A stretch of DNA of 64,000 bases, from positions 35,506 to 99,505 of the forward strand of contig NZ_CAJF01000013.1 in NCBI RefSeq assembly GCF_000304335.1, in the 5' to 3' direction. This DNA comes from Microbacterium yannicii PS01. Its GTDB lineage: Bacteria > Actinomycetota > Actinomycetes > Actinomycetales > Microbacteriaceae. A program made the position numbers and the translations under genes. Shown here piece after piece: positions 1 to 10,102 of the stretch (positions within the stretch are counted from its first letter, which is position 1; the number at the start of each line of letters is the position of its first letter). A model generated the notes under the pieces. It was given only the letters and a program-made list of their open reading frames with translations, searched no databases and was not told where the DNA came from.

Positions 1-484
1 CGGAACGTCGACGCTCGACGCGCACCGCGCCCGGCACTCCCGGAATGGGCGCCTCGGTGTACGGCGCACGCTCGGCCTGCACACGATCGATCAGCTGCAC
101 CAGCTGCGCGGCGCTCTCGAGATCACCGAGGAACGCGTCGTCCTCCGACAGTCCTTCCGGGGGATCGCCCCGCAGCGCGAGGAAGCTCGTGATGCCGGCA
201 TCCAGGAACTCGCGGATGAGTGACGCGGCTCCTGCCCAGGTGTTGCCGACGCAGGTGAGATGCGCGAGCGGCTCGATGTGCGTCTCGCGGAGGATGTGGG
301 TCAGCAGCTCCAGGGATCGGCCACCGGTGGAGCCGCCGGCGCCGTAGGTCACCGAGATGAAGCGCGGGTCGACGCGGGCCAGATGGCGGATGGTCTCGTG
401 CAGCGCGGCGACACCGGCCTCGGAGCGAGGCGGGTAGACCTCGAACGAGACGGGCACAGGGGGCATGCGCAGATCGATCGGCAT
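1..484 (-). CDS. metF: 5,10-methylenetetrahydrofolate reductase (partial, 3' end beyond window)
   Basis: MetF reduces methylenetetrahydrofolate to methyltetrahydrofolate in the cytoplasm, feeding methionine synthesis. The visible 161 residues read as the N-terminal part of the TIM barrel: a start MPIDLRMPPVPVSFEVYPPR with the family SFE-x-x-PPR signature, then ISVTYGAGGST (around residues 50-60), LAHLTCVGN and FLALRGDPP, all typical folate/FAD-binding stretches. The ATG at 484 is preceded only by a weak purine stretch (GAGAAG). The C-terminal half lies outside the window. The gene is divergent from the S9 peptidase, with 262 bp between them. Confidence 0.93.
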   Translation of the reverse strand, partial: MPIDLRMPPVPVSFEVYPPRSEAGVAALHETIRHLARVDPRFISVTYGAGGSTGGRSLELLTHILRETHIEPLAHLTCVGNTWAGAASLIREFLDAGITSFLALRGDPPEGLSEDDAFLGDLESAAQLVQLIDRVQAERAPYTEAPIPGVPGAVRVERRRS

Positions 485-746
485 GGTGGGCTTCTCGGTG
501 ATCGTGGGCGGACAGAGGCCGGGCGGCCGTGACACCTCGCACCTGCCGGATCGGCGGTGGGGTATCGAACGGGCGGGTGCCGGGCTCGGCTGTCGCTCCT
601 GCCCGGCCCCGATCTCTCGGGGGCGTCCTCACGGACGACCGGGCGACGATTGCTCCACGGTAGCGGCGCGTCAACGGACCGGTCCTTCCTGTGACCTTCT
701 GTTTCGCCGGGACCCGATCGCGCCGCGGCCCCGTACCGTGGTGTAC
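485..746. promoter_or_regulatory. Divergent intergenic region metF / S9 peptidase
   Basis: The 262-bp region holds the promoters of two divergent genes. A TACCGT box at 734-739 lies 7 nt before the GTG start of the peptidase, consistent with a leaderless mRNA. On the metF side the leader contains a GC-rich hairpin (GCCCCGA at 606-612 pairing with TCGGGGC around 617-624). I could not match the metF leader to any riboswitch class I know, so a regulatory RNA here is only a possibility. Confidence 0.4.
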
Positions 747-2681
747 GTGACGACGCCTTCCGATCAGGTCCTCAACTACGGGTCGTGGCCCTCGCCGGTA
801 TCGGCGACCGACGTGTCGGCTGCCTCCTCCCGACTGGACGGCGCCCGCTTCGTCGGCGACGAGGTGTGGTGGGGCGAGTCCGTGCCCGTGGAAGGCGGCC
901 GCACCGCGGTGCGCCGGATGACGGCATCCGGGACCGTCGAAGACGTGATCGCGGCCCCGTGGAATGCCCGCTCACGCGTGCACGAGTACGGCGGCGGCTC
1001 GTGGACGACGTCGGACGACGGCGTGCTGTTCTTCGTCGAGAAGACAGACCAGCGGGTGTGGCGCCTGGCCCCGGGCGAACTGCCCCGGCCGATCACGCCC
1101 TCGACGGGTGATGTCCGATTCGGCGGCCTGACGTGGCAGGGCGGCCGGCTTCTGGCCGTTCGCGAGGCCCACGGCGACGCGGATGTGCCGGAGCGTGACG
1201 TCGTCGAGATCGCATCCGACGGCCACGGGCCTGGGGCTGCCTCCTCCGTGCGTCCGCTCGTCGCCGACAGCGATTTCGTGGCCCAGCCCGCCCTGTCTCC
1301 TGACGGCGGGCATCTCGCGTGGATCGCGTGGAACCATCCCGACATGGCGTGGGACCGCGCCGAGCTGCGCATCGGGCGCCTCGAGGACGGCGTCGTCGCG
1401 GAGTGGACGACGGTCGCCGGCGGCGCCTCCTCTCCGCTGCAGCCGGTGTGGATCGACGACGAGGACCTGCTCTACAGCGACGACCCGTCGGGTCGATGGA
1501 ACGTGTGGCGCATGCGGCTCACCGCCGACCTGCGGCACGAGGCCGTCGCGCCGGCCGACGCCGACACCGGCGGCCCCCTGTGGTCGCTCGGTCCCCGCTG
1601 GTTCGCCCGCCTCGACGACGGCCGCATCGTGTCCGTGCGCACTCACGGCTCGGACCGGCTCGTGGTGATCGACCCCGACGGCACCGTACGCGACCTCCGG
1701 ATCGACGCCGTGACGCGCCTGTCGATCGAAGACGTGCGAGGCACTCAGCTGCTGGTGTCGGGTGCGGGCTCCGCCGGTGCCGGACTGTGGCAGCTCGACG
1801 TCGATCGCCCCGGCGAGGCGCGGGCGATCGTCGGCGGCTCCTCACCGTGGGGTGCGGAATGGATGCCGATCGCCCGGCGCTTCACCGTGGACGGCCCGCA
1901 CGGACCCGTCCACGCCTTCGACTACCCGCCCACCAATCCCATGGTCACCGGCCCTGCGGACGAGCGTCCGCCGTACGTCGTCTTCGTGCACGGCGGACCG
2001 ACCGATCACGTCGGGGGCGCGGCATCCGGCCGCATCGCGTTCTTCACCAGCCGTGGAATCGGCGTGCTCGACGTCAACTACGGAGGCTCGAGCGGCTACG
2101 GCCGCGCCTACCGCGAGCGGCTTCGCGGGCAGTGGGGGGTGGTCGACGTGGACGACGTCGTCGCCGCGGCGCGCGGTCTCGCAGACGCCGGCATCGCCGA
2201 CCCGGCGCGCCTCGCGATCGCCGGAGGTTCCGCGGGGGGTTGGACGGTGCTCTGCGCCGTCACGAGGTCCGACGTCTTCGGGGCCGGCATCAGCCGGTAC
2301 GGCGTCGCCGACCTGCGCCGGCTCGCCGCCGACACCCACGACTTCGAGGCCCGCTACCTCGACGGCATGGTCGGTCCCCTGCCCGACGCCGAGTGGCTCT
2401 ACGTCGAGCGGTCACCGCTGTCGCACCTGGACCGCCTCCGGACGCCACTGCTCATCGAGCAGGGCCTCGACGACCTCGTCGTGCCTCCCTCGCAGTCCGA
2501 GGCGGTGCGTGATGCACTCGTCACGAACGGCGTGCGACACGCCTACCTCGGCTTCGAGGGCGAGGGTCACGGATTCCGTCGGGCCGAGACGGTCATCCGC
2601 ACGATGGAGGCCGAGCTGGCGTTCCTCGGGCAGATCTTCGGCTTCCCGACCCCCGGAGTGCCGCCCCTCGACCTCGACTAG
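747..2681 (+). CDS. S9 family prolyl oligopeptidase / dipeptidyl aminopeptidase
   Basis: This serine peptidase (644 residues) has an N-terminal beta-propeller and a C-terminal alpha/beta-hydrolase domain and probably trims short peptides in the cytoplasm; no signal peptide is visible. The nucleophile motif GGSAGGW places Ser near residue 495, the acid is in GLDDLVVP (about 575-576) and the histidine in GEGHGF (about 608), a complete triad. The open frame extends upstream to 465, but I chose GTG 747 because a TACCGT box lies exactly 7 nt before it and homology-like sequence begins at TTPSDQVLNYGSW. Its stop codon overlaps that of the convergent hflX in a shared CTAG. The exact substrate is unknown. 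Confidence 0.88.
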   Translation: MTTPSDQVLNYGSWPSPVSATDVSAASSRLDGARFVGDEVWWGESVPVEGGRTAVRRMTASGTVEDVIAAPWNARSRVHEYGGGSWTTSDDGVLFFVEKTDQRVWRLAPGELPRPITPSTGDVRFGGLTWQGGRLLAVREAHGDADVPERDVVEIASDGHGPGAASSVRPLVADSDFVAQPALSPDGGHLAWIAWNHPDMAWDRAELRIGRLEDGVVAEWTTVAGGASSPLQPVWIDDEDLLYSDDPSGRWNVWRMRLTADLRHEAVAPADADTGGPLWSLGPRWFARLDDGRIVSVRTHGSDRLVVIDPDGTVRDLRIDAVTRLSIEDVRGTQLLVSGAGSAGAGLWQLDVDRPGEARAIVGGSSPWGAEWMPIARRFTVDGPHGPVHAFDYPPTNPMVTGPADERPPYVVFVHGGPTDHVGGAASGRIAFFTSRGIGVLDVNYGGSSGYGRAYRERLRGQWGVVDVDDVVAAARGLADAGIADPARLAIAGGSAGGWTVLCAVTRSDVFGAGISRYGVADLRRLAADTHDFEARYLDGMVGPLPDAEWLYVERSPLSHLDRLRTPLLIEQGLDDLVVPPSQSEAVRDALVTNGVRHAYLGFEGEGHGFRRAETVIRTMEAELAFLGQIFGFPTPGVPPLDLD

Positions 2682-4210
2682 CGGAGGAAGGGCTCCAGGC
2701 GCGCCGCCAGGTGCTCTCCGACGCGCGCGCGGATCGCGGTGCCGCCCTCCTCGTGCTCCTGCGACAGGATCATGCCCTGCTCGTGGATCGCCGAGACGAG
2801 GTCGCCGCGATCGTAGGGCACGAGCGCGTGCACCTCGATCGCCGGAAGCGGCAGAGCCGCCTCGATCGCCGCGCGAAGCTCCTCGATGCCCTCACCGGTG
2901 CGCGACGACGCGAACACCGCCTTGGGCTCGAGGCCACGCAGCACCAACCGGGTGTCGCCGTCGACGAGATCCGCCTTGTTGAAGACCACGAGCTCGGGGA
3001 TGTCGCGCGCGCCGACATCGCCGATGACGTCGCGCACGGTCGCGAGCTGGGCGGCCGGATCCGGGTGGGATCCGTCGACGACGTGCAGGATCACATCCGC
3101 ATCGCCGACCTCCTCGAGCGTCGACCGGAAGGCCTCGACGAGCTGGTGCGGCAGGTTCCGCACGAACCCGACGGTGTCGGTCAGCGTGTAGACGCGGCCG
3201 TCGGCGGTCTCGGAGCGGCGGACCGTCGCGTCCAGCGTCGCGAACAGGGCGTTCTCGACGAGCACGCCGGCACTGGTGAGCCGGTTGAGCAGGCTGGACT
3301 TGCCGGCGTTGGTGTAGCCGGCGATCGCCACCGAGGGGACCGTGTTGCGCTTGCGCTCCGCCCGCTTCGCCTCGCGTGCCGGGGAGAAGTCGCGGATCTG
3401 GCGGCGCAGCTGCGCCATTTTCGTTCGGATGCGACGGCGGTCGAGCTCGATCTTGGTCTCACCGGGCCCGCGCGAGCCCATGCCCGCGCCGCCGGCGCCG
3501 ACCTGGCCACCGGCCTGACGGCTCATCGACTCGCCCCACCCGCGCAGGCGGGGAAGGAGGTACTCGAGCTGCGCGAGCTCGACCTGCGCCTTGCCCTCAC
3601 GGCTCTTGGCGTGCTGGCTGAAGATGTCGAGGATCACCGTGGTGCGATCGATGACCTTCACCTTGACGACGTCTTCGAGGGCACGCCGCTGGCTCGGCGC
3701 CAGCTCGGTGTCGGCGATCACGGTGTCGGCGCCGACCGCCGCGACGATGTCGCGCAGCTCGTCGGCCTTGCCGCGACCGACATACGTCGCCGGGTCGGGA
3801 TGCGGGCGTCGCTGCAGGACGCCGTCGAGCACGACGGCTCCGGCGGTCTCGGCCAGGGCCGACAACTCGCGCAGCGAGTTCTCGGCGTCCTCGGTCTCTC
3901 CCTGAGCGTGCACGCCGACCAGCACCACGTTCTCGAGGCGCAGCTGCCGGTACTCGACCTCGGTGACGTCCTCGAGCTCGGTCGACAGCCCCGGCACCCG
4001 GCGCAGGGCGGCTCGCTCTTCGCGGTCCCACTGCTCGCCGTCGATGTCGGTCCGCTCGACGGTGGCGTCGTCCTGCAGCGCCTGCGCGGCGCCGCCGTCT
4101 GTGAAGGTGCTGACGCGTACCCCCGAGCGCGCCTCGGCGCGCGCCAGCACACGTTCCACCGGGTCCACCGGCGTCTCGTCCGCGTTCTGGGGGTTCGTGG
4201 TATCCGTCAT
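2678..4210 (-). CDS. hflX: GTPase HflX (ribosome-splitting)
   Basis: HflX is a ribosome-associated GTPase that splits or rescues stalled 50S/70S particles. The 510-residue protein has the N-terminal HflX domain with a glycine-rich linker (RQAGGQVGAGGAGMGSRG, about 250), then a G domain with G1 GYTNAGKSS at about 298, G3 DTVGF at about 345 and G4 NKAD at 411-414, and a short C-terminal domain. The ATG at 4210 has a GAAAGGAACAC ribosome-binding site. A TAGAAT box at 4267-4272 (minus strand) is a candidate -10 element. The N-terminal 80-residue acidic extension is longer than in enterobacterial HflX but usual in actinobacteria. It belongs to the conserved miaB-miaA-dapF-hflX neighbourhood. Confidence 0.97.
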   Translation of the reverse strand: MTDTTNPQNADETPVDPVERVLARAEARSGVRVSTFTDGGAAQALQDDATVERTDIDGEQWDREERAALRRVPGLSTELEDVTEVEYRQLRLENVVLVGVHAQGETEDAENSLRELSALAETAGAVVLDGVLQRRPHPDPATYVGRGKADELRDIVAAVGADTVIADTELAPSQRRALEDVVKVKVIDRTTVILDIFSQHAKSREGKAQVELAQLEYLLPRLRGWGESMSRQAGGQVGAGGAGMGSRGPGETKIELDRRRIRTKMAQLRRQIRDFSPAREAKRAERKRNTVPSVAIAGYTNAGKSSLLNRLTSAGVLVENALFATLDATVRRSETADGRVYTLTDTVGFVRNLPHQLVEAFRSTLEEVGDADVILHVVDGSHPDPAAQLATVRDVIGDVGARDIPELVVFNKADLVDGDTRLVLRGLEPKAVFASSRTGEGIEELRAAIEAALPLPAIEVHALVPYDRGDLVSAIHEQGMILSQEHEEGGTAIRARVGEHLAARLEPFLR

Positions 4211-4356
4211 GTGTTCCTTTCGGGATGCCTTTTCCGTGCCGATCGGCCGGTTCGAGGCATCCGTGAATTCTACGCTCCGCCTTATGGGGCTCGCCCCGCG
4301 ATTCTCGTCTCGCTGGCGCTCCCCCGACGGGAGCTCCTCCGCTAGGCTCGTCAGCC

Positions 4357-5004
4357 ATGGGGAATGACCACTACTTCAGTGCGTCCCCCGCCAGTGCCGA
4401 GAATCTGCGCCGCGTCCGCGTGACGCTCGCGGGTCGCGACCTCGAGCTGACGACTGCGGGCGGGGTTTTCAGTCCCGACCACGTGGATTCGGGCACCCAG
4501 GTGCTGCTGTCGAACACTCCCCCGCCGCCGCCAGGTGGAGACCTCCTCGATCTCGGCTGCGGATGGGGTCCGATCGCCCTGACCCTGGCCCTCGAGTCTC
4601 CGCACGCCACGGTCTGGGCGGTCGACGTGAACGAACGTGCGCTCGACCTGGTGCGCCGGAACGCCGAGGCGCTCGGTCTCGACAACGTCAACGCGGCGCT
4701 GCCGGACGATGTTCCCGCCGATGTCGTGTTCCGCACCATTCGCTCCAACCCGCCGATCCGCGTCGGGAAGCATGAGCTGCACGGACTCCTGGAGCAGTGG
4801 ATCCCCCGCTTGGACGAGCGGTCGGACGCCTGGCTGGTCGTGCAGCGCAACCTCGGGTCGGATTCGCTGCAGCGGTGGCTGGCGGCGACATTCGCACAGG
4901 GCTTCAGCGTGCACCGAGCGGCGACCGGCCGCGGATTCCGCGTGCTGCGGGTCCGGCGTCACGGCTCGCCCCCGAGTGAGCCGATCCTGCTTCCCGAGCT
5001 GTGA
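4357..5004 (+). CDS. Class I SAM-dependent methyltransferase (RsmC/MTS-like)
   Basis: A single-domain methyltransferase of 215 residues resembling the C-terminal catalytic half of RsmC/RlmG-type guanine-N2 rRNA methyltransferases. Motif I LLDLGCGWGPIAL is at about 63-75 and the NPP(I) catalytic motif, SNPPIRVGK, at about 130-138. The first 30 residues (HYFSASPAS...) also resemble this family. A TAGGCT box at 4343-4348 lies 8 nt before the ATG, suggesting a leaderless or near-leaderless transcript. It is divergent from hflX. The family assignment is firm; rRNA as substrate is inference. Confidence 0.85.
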   Translation: MGNDHYFSASPASAENLRRVRVTLAGRDLELTTAGGVFSPDHVDSGTQVLLSNTPPPPPGGDLLDLGCGWGPIALTLALESPHATVWAVDVNERALDLVRRNAEALGLDNVNAALPDDVPADVVFRTIRSNPPIRVGKHELHGLLEQWIPRLDERSDAWLVVQRNLGSDSLQRWLAATFAQGFSVHRAATGRGFRVLRVRRHGSPPSEPILLPEL

Positions 5005-5067
5005 CGGCGCCGCGCCGCCCGACCCACTGCTCGCCGCGTTCAGGCTGCTGCGTTCAGGCGTCTGAGC

Positions 5068-5940
5068 TCAGGCGAGCGTGACTTCGCCGGAGTAGACCAG
5101 CGTCGCCGGGCCCGACAGCAGCACGTGCCGCGTGCCGTCGACCTCGGGCATCCGCACGCCCAGCGTTCCGCCGGGGACGTCGACGGACCAGTGATCCGGG
5201 GCGGCGGGACCCGCCCAGTGCCGGACGGCGAGCGCCGCCGCGGCGACGCCCGTTCCGCAGCTGAGCGTCTCGCCGACGCCACGCTCGAAGACCCGCATGC
5301 GGATGGAGCCGACGCCGTCGCGCACGAGCGGGTCGGCCGGCACGACGAACTCGACGTTCGCGCCGTGGCGCGGCTCGGGGTGCAGCTGCGGCTGCGCGCT
5401 GAGGTCGAGACCGTCGAGCTCGCGCGTGTCGGGCAGCGCCACCACGACATGGGGGTTTCCCACGTCGATGCCGAGGCCCGGCCGCGGCGCGCCGATTCCC
5501 CGGGCGCGCACGAGCACGTCGCCGTCCTCGATCGCGAAGGACCCGAGGTCGACCTCGATGCCCAGCTCGCTGCGGGTCAGCGTCTTCACCCCGGCGCGTG
5601 TGCCGATCGCCAGCGGGCCGGCATCGAGGGACGCCCAGCCCACCTCCATCAGGTACCGCGCGAACACGCGGATGCCGTTGCCGCACATCTCCGCGGCCGA
5701 TCCGTCGGCGTTGCGGTAGTCCATGAACCACTCGGCTCCGGATGCCGCGGCCTCCGCGCCCTCGTCGATCGAGTCCGCACGCACCACACGCAGGACGCCG
5801 TCCGCGCCGATCCCGAAGCGCCGGTCGCAGAGCACGGCGACCTGATCGTCGGACAGCTCCAGCCGGCCGTCCGGGTCGGGCACGATGACGAAGTCGTTCC
5901 CCGTGCCGTGACCCTTGGTGAACGAGACGGTCTGCGGCAT
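5068..5940 (-). CDS. dapF: Diaminopimelate epimerase
   Basis: DapF interconverts LL- and meso-diaminopimelate, giving the lysine precursor and the peptidoglycan cross-linking residue. The 290-residue protein begins with the diagnostic [12 protein letters not shown] and carries both catalytic cysteines, Cys86 in MCGNGIR and Cys228 in [14 protein letters not shown] box (5947-5952) lies 6 nt before the ATG on the minus strand, pointing to leaderless transcription even though the YpeA-like gene ends only 39 nt upstream. dapA and dapB of the same pathway are elsewhere in this window. Confidence 0.97.
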   Translation of the reverse strand: MPQTVSFTKGHGTGNDFVIVPDPDGRLELSDDQVAVLCDRRFGIGADGVLRVVRADSIDEGAEAAASGAEWFMDYRNADGSAAEMCGNGIRVFARYLMEVGWASLDAGPLAIGTRAGVKTLTRSELGIEVDLGSFAIEDGDVLVRARGIGAPRPGLGIDVGNPHVVVALPDTRELDGLDLSAQPQLHPEPRHGANVEFVVPADPLVRDGVGSIRMRVFERGVGETLSCGTGVAAAALAVRHWAGPAAPDHWSVDVPGGTLGVRMPEVDGTRHVLLSGPATLVYSGEVTLA

Positions 5941-5979
5941 GGCTCAAGTCTACGGGCGTGCGCCGCGCGATCCGCCCCG

Positions 5980-6402
5980 TCAGTCCGCGATCAGGCGCTT
6001 GCCGGTCGTCCAGGTCTCGAACGCCTCGTAGCCGAGGGACCCGTAGAAGCCGCGGGCGGTGTTGTTGTCGGGACGTACCATCAGCTGCACCTTGGGGCAT
6101 CCCATGTCGAGCAGCCGCTCCTCGGCGGCCTCGACGAGTCGGCGTCCGATCCCTTCGCCCCGACGAGCGGGGTCGCTCGCGAGGTAGTACAGCCAGCCGC
6201 GGTGGCCGTCATAGCCCGCCATGACCGAGCCGACGATCGCGCCGTCGGCGACCGCGACGAGGAACAGCTCGGGCTGGACGGAGAGCTTGCGGTTGATGTC
6301 CTGATGCGGGTTGTTCCACGGCCGGGTGAGGCCCGTCGCCTGCCAGAGCGATATGACGTCTTCGGTGTCGGCGATGGCGAAGGGGCGGATGTCGACGGTC
6401 AT
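5980..6402 (-). CDS. ypeA: GNAT acetyltransferase, YpeA-like
   Basis: A 140-residue GNAT N-acetyltransferase. The sequence closely follows the E. coli YpeA pattern: IRPF...EDVISLW near the N-terminus, RPWN(N/D)[12 protein letters not shown], the acetyl-CoA loop RRGEGIG at about residue 87, GCPKVQLMV and the terminal GKRLI. Its ATG overlaps the TGA of miaA (ATGA), so it is translationally coupled to the tRNA-modification gene. The frame is open further upstream, but that part overlaps miaA out of frame and is discounted. Its acceptor substrate is unknown. Confidence 0.88.
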   Translation of the reverse strand: MTVDIRPFAIADTEDVISLWQATGLTRPWNNPHQDINRKLSVQPELFLVAVADGAIVGSVMAGYDGHRGWLYYLASDPARRGEGIGRRLVEAAEERLLDMGCPKVQLMVRPDNNTARGFYGSLGYEAFETWTTGKRLIAD

Positions 6403-7349
6403 GCCCACGAGTCTGCCAGTGCCGACGCGTCCGCTCCGGACGAAATCCGGTGCGCCCCGCCGTACCTCTTGAACCACGACACCTGGCGTCGGGCGTAGCG
6501 GCGTGTGAGCGCCTGTGTCTCGGCGATCGCCTCGCTCTCCGTCAGCTCGCCGGACAGCTGCGCGAGTGCCTGCGCGTACCCGATCGCGCGTCGCGCGGTC
6601 ACGCCGTCCTCCAAGCCCTGATCGCGGAGCGCCCGGACCTCGTCGAGCAGGCCGGCCCGCCACATCGCCTCGACGCGGTCATCGAGGCGCGCCACGAGGT
6701 CGGCGCGCGGCACGGACACGTCGAAGACCTGCGTCTGGTGGTGCCACAGTTCGGGGGCTTCGGGAAGGGCGGCACCGTGCGTGCGCTCCCCCAGCTCGAG
6801 CACCTCCAGCGCGCGAACGATGCGCCGTCCGTTGCGCGAGTCGATGCGGCCGGCGGTGTCCGGGTCGCGCTCGCGCAGCCGCGCGAACAGCGCGCCCGGG
6901 CCCTGCGCCTCGAGCTCGGACTCCAGTCGCGCTCGCACGGTCTCGTCGCGCGGCGGAAAGCGGAAGTCGTAGAGAACGCCCGACACGTACAGTCCCGATC
7001 CGCCGACGAGGATCGCGTCGGCGTCCCTCCGATGGATGTCTGCGATGGCGTCGCGCGCTGCCTGCTGGTACCAGGCGACGGCCGCCTCCTCGGTGACCTC
7101 CAGCACATCGAAGAGATGGTGACGGATGCCGCGGCGCTCGGCTTCAGGAAGCTTCGCGGTGCCGATGTCCATCCCGCGATACAGCTGCATGGCGTCGGCG
7201 TTCACGACCTCCGCCGGTCGGCCCCGCCTGGCGAGGGTCTCGGCGAGATCGAGCGACAGGGCGGTCTTCCCCGTCCCGGTGGCGCCGACGATCGCCCACA
7301 GGCGCGGCGCCGATGCCGGTGCCGCCGGGGTGGACCCGGGGAGAGTCAC
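6399..7349 (-). CDS. miaA: tRNA dimethylallyltransferase
   Basis: MiaA transfers the dimethylallyl group from DMAPP to A37 of tRNAs reading UNN codons. The 316-residue protein has the P-loop GATGTGKT at 22-29, the early [17 protein letters not shown] signature, VGGSGLY around 115-120 and the C-terminal zinc-free [11 protein letters not shown] motif. It overlaps miaB upstream and the YpeA-like gene downstream by ATGA, forming a three-gene coupled unit in which MiaB further modifies the MiaA product (ms2i6A37). Confidence 0.97.
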   Translation of the reverse strand: MTLPGSTPAAPASAPRLWAIVGATGTGKTALSLDLAETLARRGRPAEVVNADAMQLYRGMDIGTAKLPEAERRGIRHHLFDVLEVTEEAAVAWYQQAARDAIADIHRRDADAILVGGSGLYVSGVLYDFRFPPRDETVRARLESELEAQGPGALFARLRERDPDTAGRIDSRNGRRIVRALEVLELGERTHGAALPEAPELWHHQTQVFDVSVPRADLVARLDDRVEAMWRAGLLDEVRALRDQGLEDGVTARRAIGYAQALAQLSGELTESEAIAETQALTRRYARRQVSWFKRYGGAHRISSGADASALADSWA

Positions 7350-8905
7350 ACGCCGATGCGCAACGTGGGCAGCCCGAGAGACACCGCTCGCGGCGCGCCG
7401 GTCGCGGCCCCGTCACCGGCGGGCGCCGGCACGGCGCAGGACTCGGCCTGCGAGCGATCCCACGCGTCTCCCGACTTCGTCCGCCGGATGCGCAGCGGCG
7501 CGCCGTCGGACGCATCGGCCAGGAGATGGAACGGCGCGGCGTGCGTCACCACGACCGAGACGACATCACCCGGACGCGGCACCGCGGACCCGGCGGGCAG
7601 CTCGAAGTGGACGAGCCGGTTGTCTTCGGCCCGGCCCGTCAGCCGGTGGGTGGCGGCATCCTTCTTGCCCTCACCGGTGGAGACGAGGACGTGCAGCTCT
7701 CGACCGAGCTGCTTCTGGTTCTCTTCCAGCGAGATGCGCTCCTGGAGGGCGATGAGGCGCTCGTAGCGCTCCTGCACGATGTGCTTGGGGACCTGATCGG
7801 GCATGGTCGCCGCGGGCGTGCCCTCGCGGATGGAGTACTGGAAGGTGAAGGCGGTCGCGAAGCGGGCCTGCTCGACGACGCGCATCGTGTCTTCGAAGTC
7901 CTCGTCGGTCTCGCCGGGGAAGCCGACGATGATGTCGGTCGAGATCGCGGCGTGGGGCATGCGGGCCCGCACGCGGTCGAGGATCCCGAGGAACTTCTCG
8001 CTGCGGTACGAGCGGCGCATCGCCTTGAGGATCCGGTCGCTCCCGGACTGAAGCGGCATGTGCAGCTGCGGCATGACGGCCGGCGTCTCGGCCATCGCAT
8101 CGATCACGTCGTCGGTGAAAGCCGCCGGGTGCGGGCTCGTGAAGCGGATGCGCTCGAGACCGGGGATCTCGCCCGCCGCGCGCAGCAGCTTGCCGAACGC
8201 CTGACGATCGCCGAACTCGACGCCGTAGGAATTGACGTTCTGGCCGAGCAGGGTGACCTCCATCGCGCCGTCTTCGACGAGCAGCCGGATCTCGTTGAGG
8301 ATGTCGCCGGGACGGCGGTCCTTCTCCTTGCCGCGCAGGCTGGGGACGATGCAGAACGTGCAGGTGTTGTTGCAGCCGACCGAGATCGACACCCAGCCGC
8401 TGTAGACGCTGTCGCGCTTGGTCGGCAGTGTGGACGGGAAGATCTCGAGCGATTCGAGGATCTCGAGCTCAGCCTCGCCGTTGTGCCGCGCGCGCTCGAG
8501 CAGGCTCGGCAGTGACCCCATGTTGTGGGTGCCGAAGACCACGTCGACCCACGGCGCCTTGTCGACGACGGTCTGCTTGTCCATCTGCGCGAGGCATCCG
8601 CCCACGGCGATCTGCATGCCGGCGTGCTTGTCCTTGCGCGACTTCAGATGGCCGAGCGTGCCGTACAGCTTGCCCGCGGCGTTGTCGCGCACGGCGCACG
8701 TGTTGATGACCACGACGTCGGCTTCTTCACCGGCATCGGCGCGGACGTAGCCGGCGCTCTCGAGAGAACCCGAGAGCCGCTCGGAATCGTGGACGTTCAT
8801 CTGGCATCCGAAGGTGCGCACCTCGTAGGTGCGGGCTCGGCCATCGACGCCGAGCGCGGCCGGAGAGGGCGCGATGAGCGTCGGAGTTGCGGCGGGCGTG
8901 GTCAT
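7346..8905 (-). CDS. miaB: tRNA-2-methylthio-N6-dimethylallyladenosine synthase
   Basis: MiaB is a radical-SAM methylthiotransferase that adds methylthio to i6A37 of tRNA. Cys34 (TFGCQMN), Cys70 (NTCAV) and Cys104 (GGCLAQ) are the auxiliary cluster ligands of the UPF0004 domain; Cys178, Cys182 and Cys185 in CNNTCTFC bind the radical-SAM cluster; a TRAM domain follows at about 385-450. I chose the ATG at 8905 (519 residues) rather than an upstream one at 8929 because homology begins in [13 protein letters not shown] roughly 60-residue C-terminal tail follows the TRAM domain, as in other actinobacteria. It is coupled to miaA by ATGA. Confidence 0.96.
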   Translation of the reverse strand: MTTPAATPTLIAPSPAALGVDGRARTYEVRTFGCQMNVHDSERLSGSLESAGYVRADAGEEADVVVINTCAVRDNAAGKLYGTLGHLKSRKDKHAGMQIAVGGCLAQMDKQTVVDKAPWVDVVFGTHNMGSLPSLLERARHNGEAELEILESLEIFPSTLPTKRDSVYSGWVSISVGCNNTCTFCIVPSLRGKEKDRRPGDILNEIRLLVEDGAMEVTLLGQNVNSYGVEFGDRQAFGKLLRAAGEIPGLERIRFTSPHPAAFTDDVIDAMAETPAVMPQLHMPLQSGSDRILKAMRRSYRSEKFLGILDRVRARMPHAAISTDIIVGFPGETDEDFEDTMRVVEQARFATAFTFQYSIREGTPAATMPDQVPKHIVQERYERLIALQERISLEENQKQLGRELHVLVSTGEGKKDAATHRLTGRAEDNRLVHFELPAGSAVPRPGDVVSVVVTHAAPFHLLADASDGAPLRIRRTKSGDAWDRSQAESCAVPAPAGDGAATGAPRAVSLGLPTLRIGV

Positions 8906-8974
8906 GATGCCTGCCATTCTACGAGCCACCGTCAGGAGGTCGGTCGGAGGCGGCCGCGCGCGCAGCCTCGCGGG

Positions 8975-10102
8975 TCACGCGGCAGCGGGCCTCCCCCGCA
9001 CGGCGGACGTCATCGCGGCTTCGACGGCGTCGCCGGCCAACCGGGCGCTCTCCCTCTGCCGCAGTCGCTCGCCGACGGTCTGAGCACGAGCCCTCAGCGC
9101 GTCATCGCGCAGACTCGCGTCGATCAGAGCGGTCAGTTCGAGCGCGGATGCGCGGGTGGGAAGCCGCCGCCCCGCTCCTGCGTGCTCCAGGCCCCGGGCG
9201 ACGAACACGTGGTCGCCGAGGCCCGACATCGGCCGCACCAGCACCGGCACGCCCGCGGTGAGCGCGCGGGTGGTGGTGCCATGGCCGCCGTGGCTGATCA
9301 CGAGCCCCGCATCCGCGAGCACCTCGGAGTGCGGAACGGACCTGAGCACTCTGACGTGAGACGGCGCGCGCACGTCGGCGGGATCGATCGTGGGTCCGGT
9401 CGTCACGATGGCTTCGACGTCGAGTTCACCCACGGCGTCCACGAGCGTCTGCAGCACCTGCTCCATTCCGGCGTAGTGGATCGTCGACAGACTGACGAGG
9501 ATGCGGCGACTGCCTGGATTCGTGGCCGGCGGTGATTCCTCCCCCGGTCCGAACAGCGGTCCGACGTAGCGGGCGGTCATGGGCGCCGGCCCGGTGGCGA
9601 GTTCGACAGGCGAGGCGACGATGAGTGCATCAGCGGCGCGGAGCGCCCGCGAGAACGAGAATCCCTTGCGTGCAGCCACCACGCCGACCGGGCCGCGGGC
9701 GATGCCTCGGATCGCCGACAGCACCGTGTGCACCAGCAGGATGGTCGGGGTCCCGGAGCTGACCGCGGCGTTCATGGCAGAGGGAAGAAGGGCGTCGACG
9801 ACGACGACGTCAGGCCTGTTCCGGCTCATCGCCTCGCGCAGATCCCGGCCGAAACCGCTGTGTGTGAACAGACGGAGGTAGGCCAGCGCGAAGTTCATCG
9901 AGCCGCGAGCCGCTCCCGGATCCCACGGCGGGACGTTCCGATACGCCAGCGCGGTGACCCCGGCCGCCTCGATCGCATCGCGTTGACCCGGGTGGCCGAG
10001 GACGGTGACGTCGTGACCACGACTGCGCAGCTCCACGGCTACGCGCAGGGCGGGCGGCACGTTGCCGCCACCGTCGAACGTGGCGATGAGTACCCGGCTC
10101 AT
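8975..10102 (-). CDS. MGT-type UDP-glycosyltransferase (GT1-like)
   Basis: A 375-residue GT-B fold glycosyltransferase of the macrolide/ergosterol glycosyltransferase type, which transfers a nucleotide-activated sugar to a small hydrophobic acceptor. The N-terminal Rossmann half reads LIATFDGGGNVPPALRVA...RGHDVTVLG; the donor-binding C-terminal half has ISHGGHGTTTRALTAGVPVLVRP at about 285-307, with the HGG(H)GT signature. Its ATG overlaps the TGA of the upstream TetR gene, so the two are co-transcribed and the regulator probably controls it. The pair sits between recX and miaB and is probably an insertion. A role in antibiotic or xenobiotic inactivation is inference. Confidence 0.83.
   Translation of the reverse strand: MSRVLIATFDGGGNVPPALRVAVELRSRGHDVTVLGHPGQRDAIEAAGVTALAYRNVPPWDPGAARGSMNFALAYLRLFTHSGFGRDLREAMSRNRPDVVVVDALLPSAMNAAVSSGTPTILLVHTVLSAIRGIARGPVGVVAARKGFSFSRALRAADALIVASPVELATGPAPMTARYVGPLFGPGEESPPATNPGSRRILVSLSTIHYAGMEQVLQTLVDAVGELDVEAIVTTGPTIDPADVRAPSHVRVLRSVPHSEVLADAGLVISHGGHGTTTRALTAGVPVLVRPMSGLGDHVFVARGLEHAGAGRRLPTRASALELTALIDASLRDDALRARAQTVGERLRQRESARLAGDAVEAAMTSAVRGRPAAA

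Noticed and set aside
485..746. SAM or cobalamin riboswitch in the metF leader
   Set aside because: Hairpins are present but no conserved core I could recognise; a covariance-model search would be needed.
4201..4356. tRNA-like segment (GGTTCGAGGC near 4241)
   Set aside because: A T-loop-like string is present, but no acceptor stem, D-arm or anticodon arm can be built around it.
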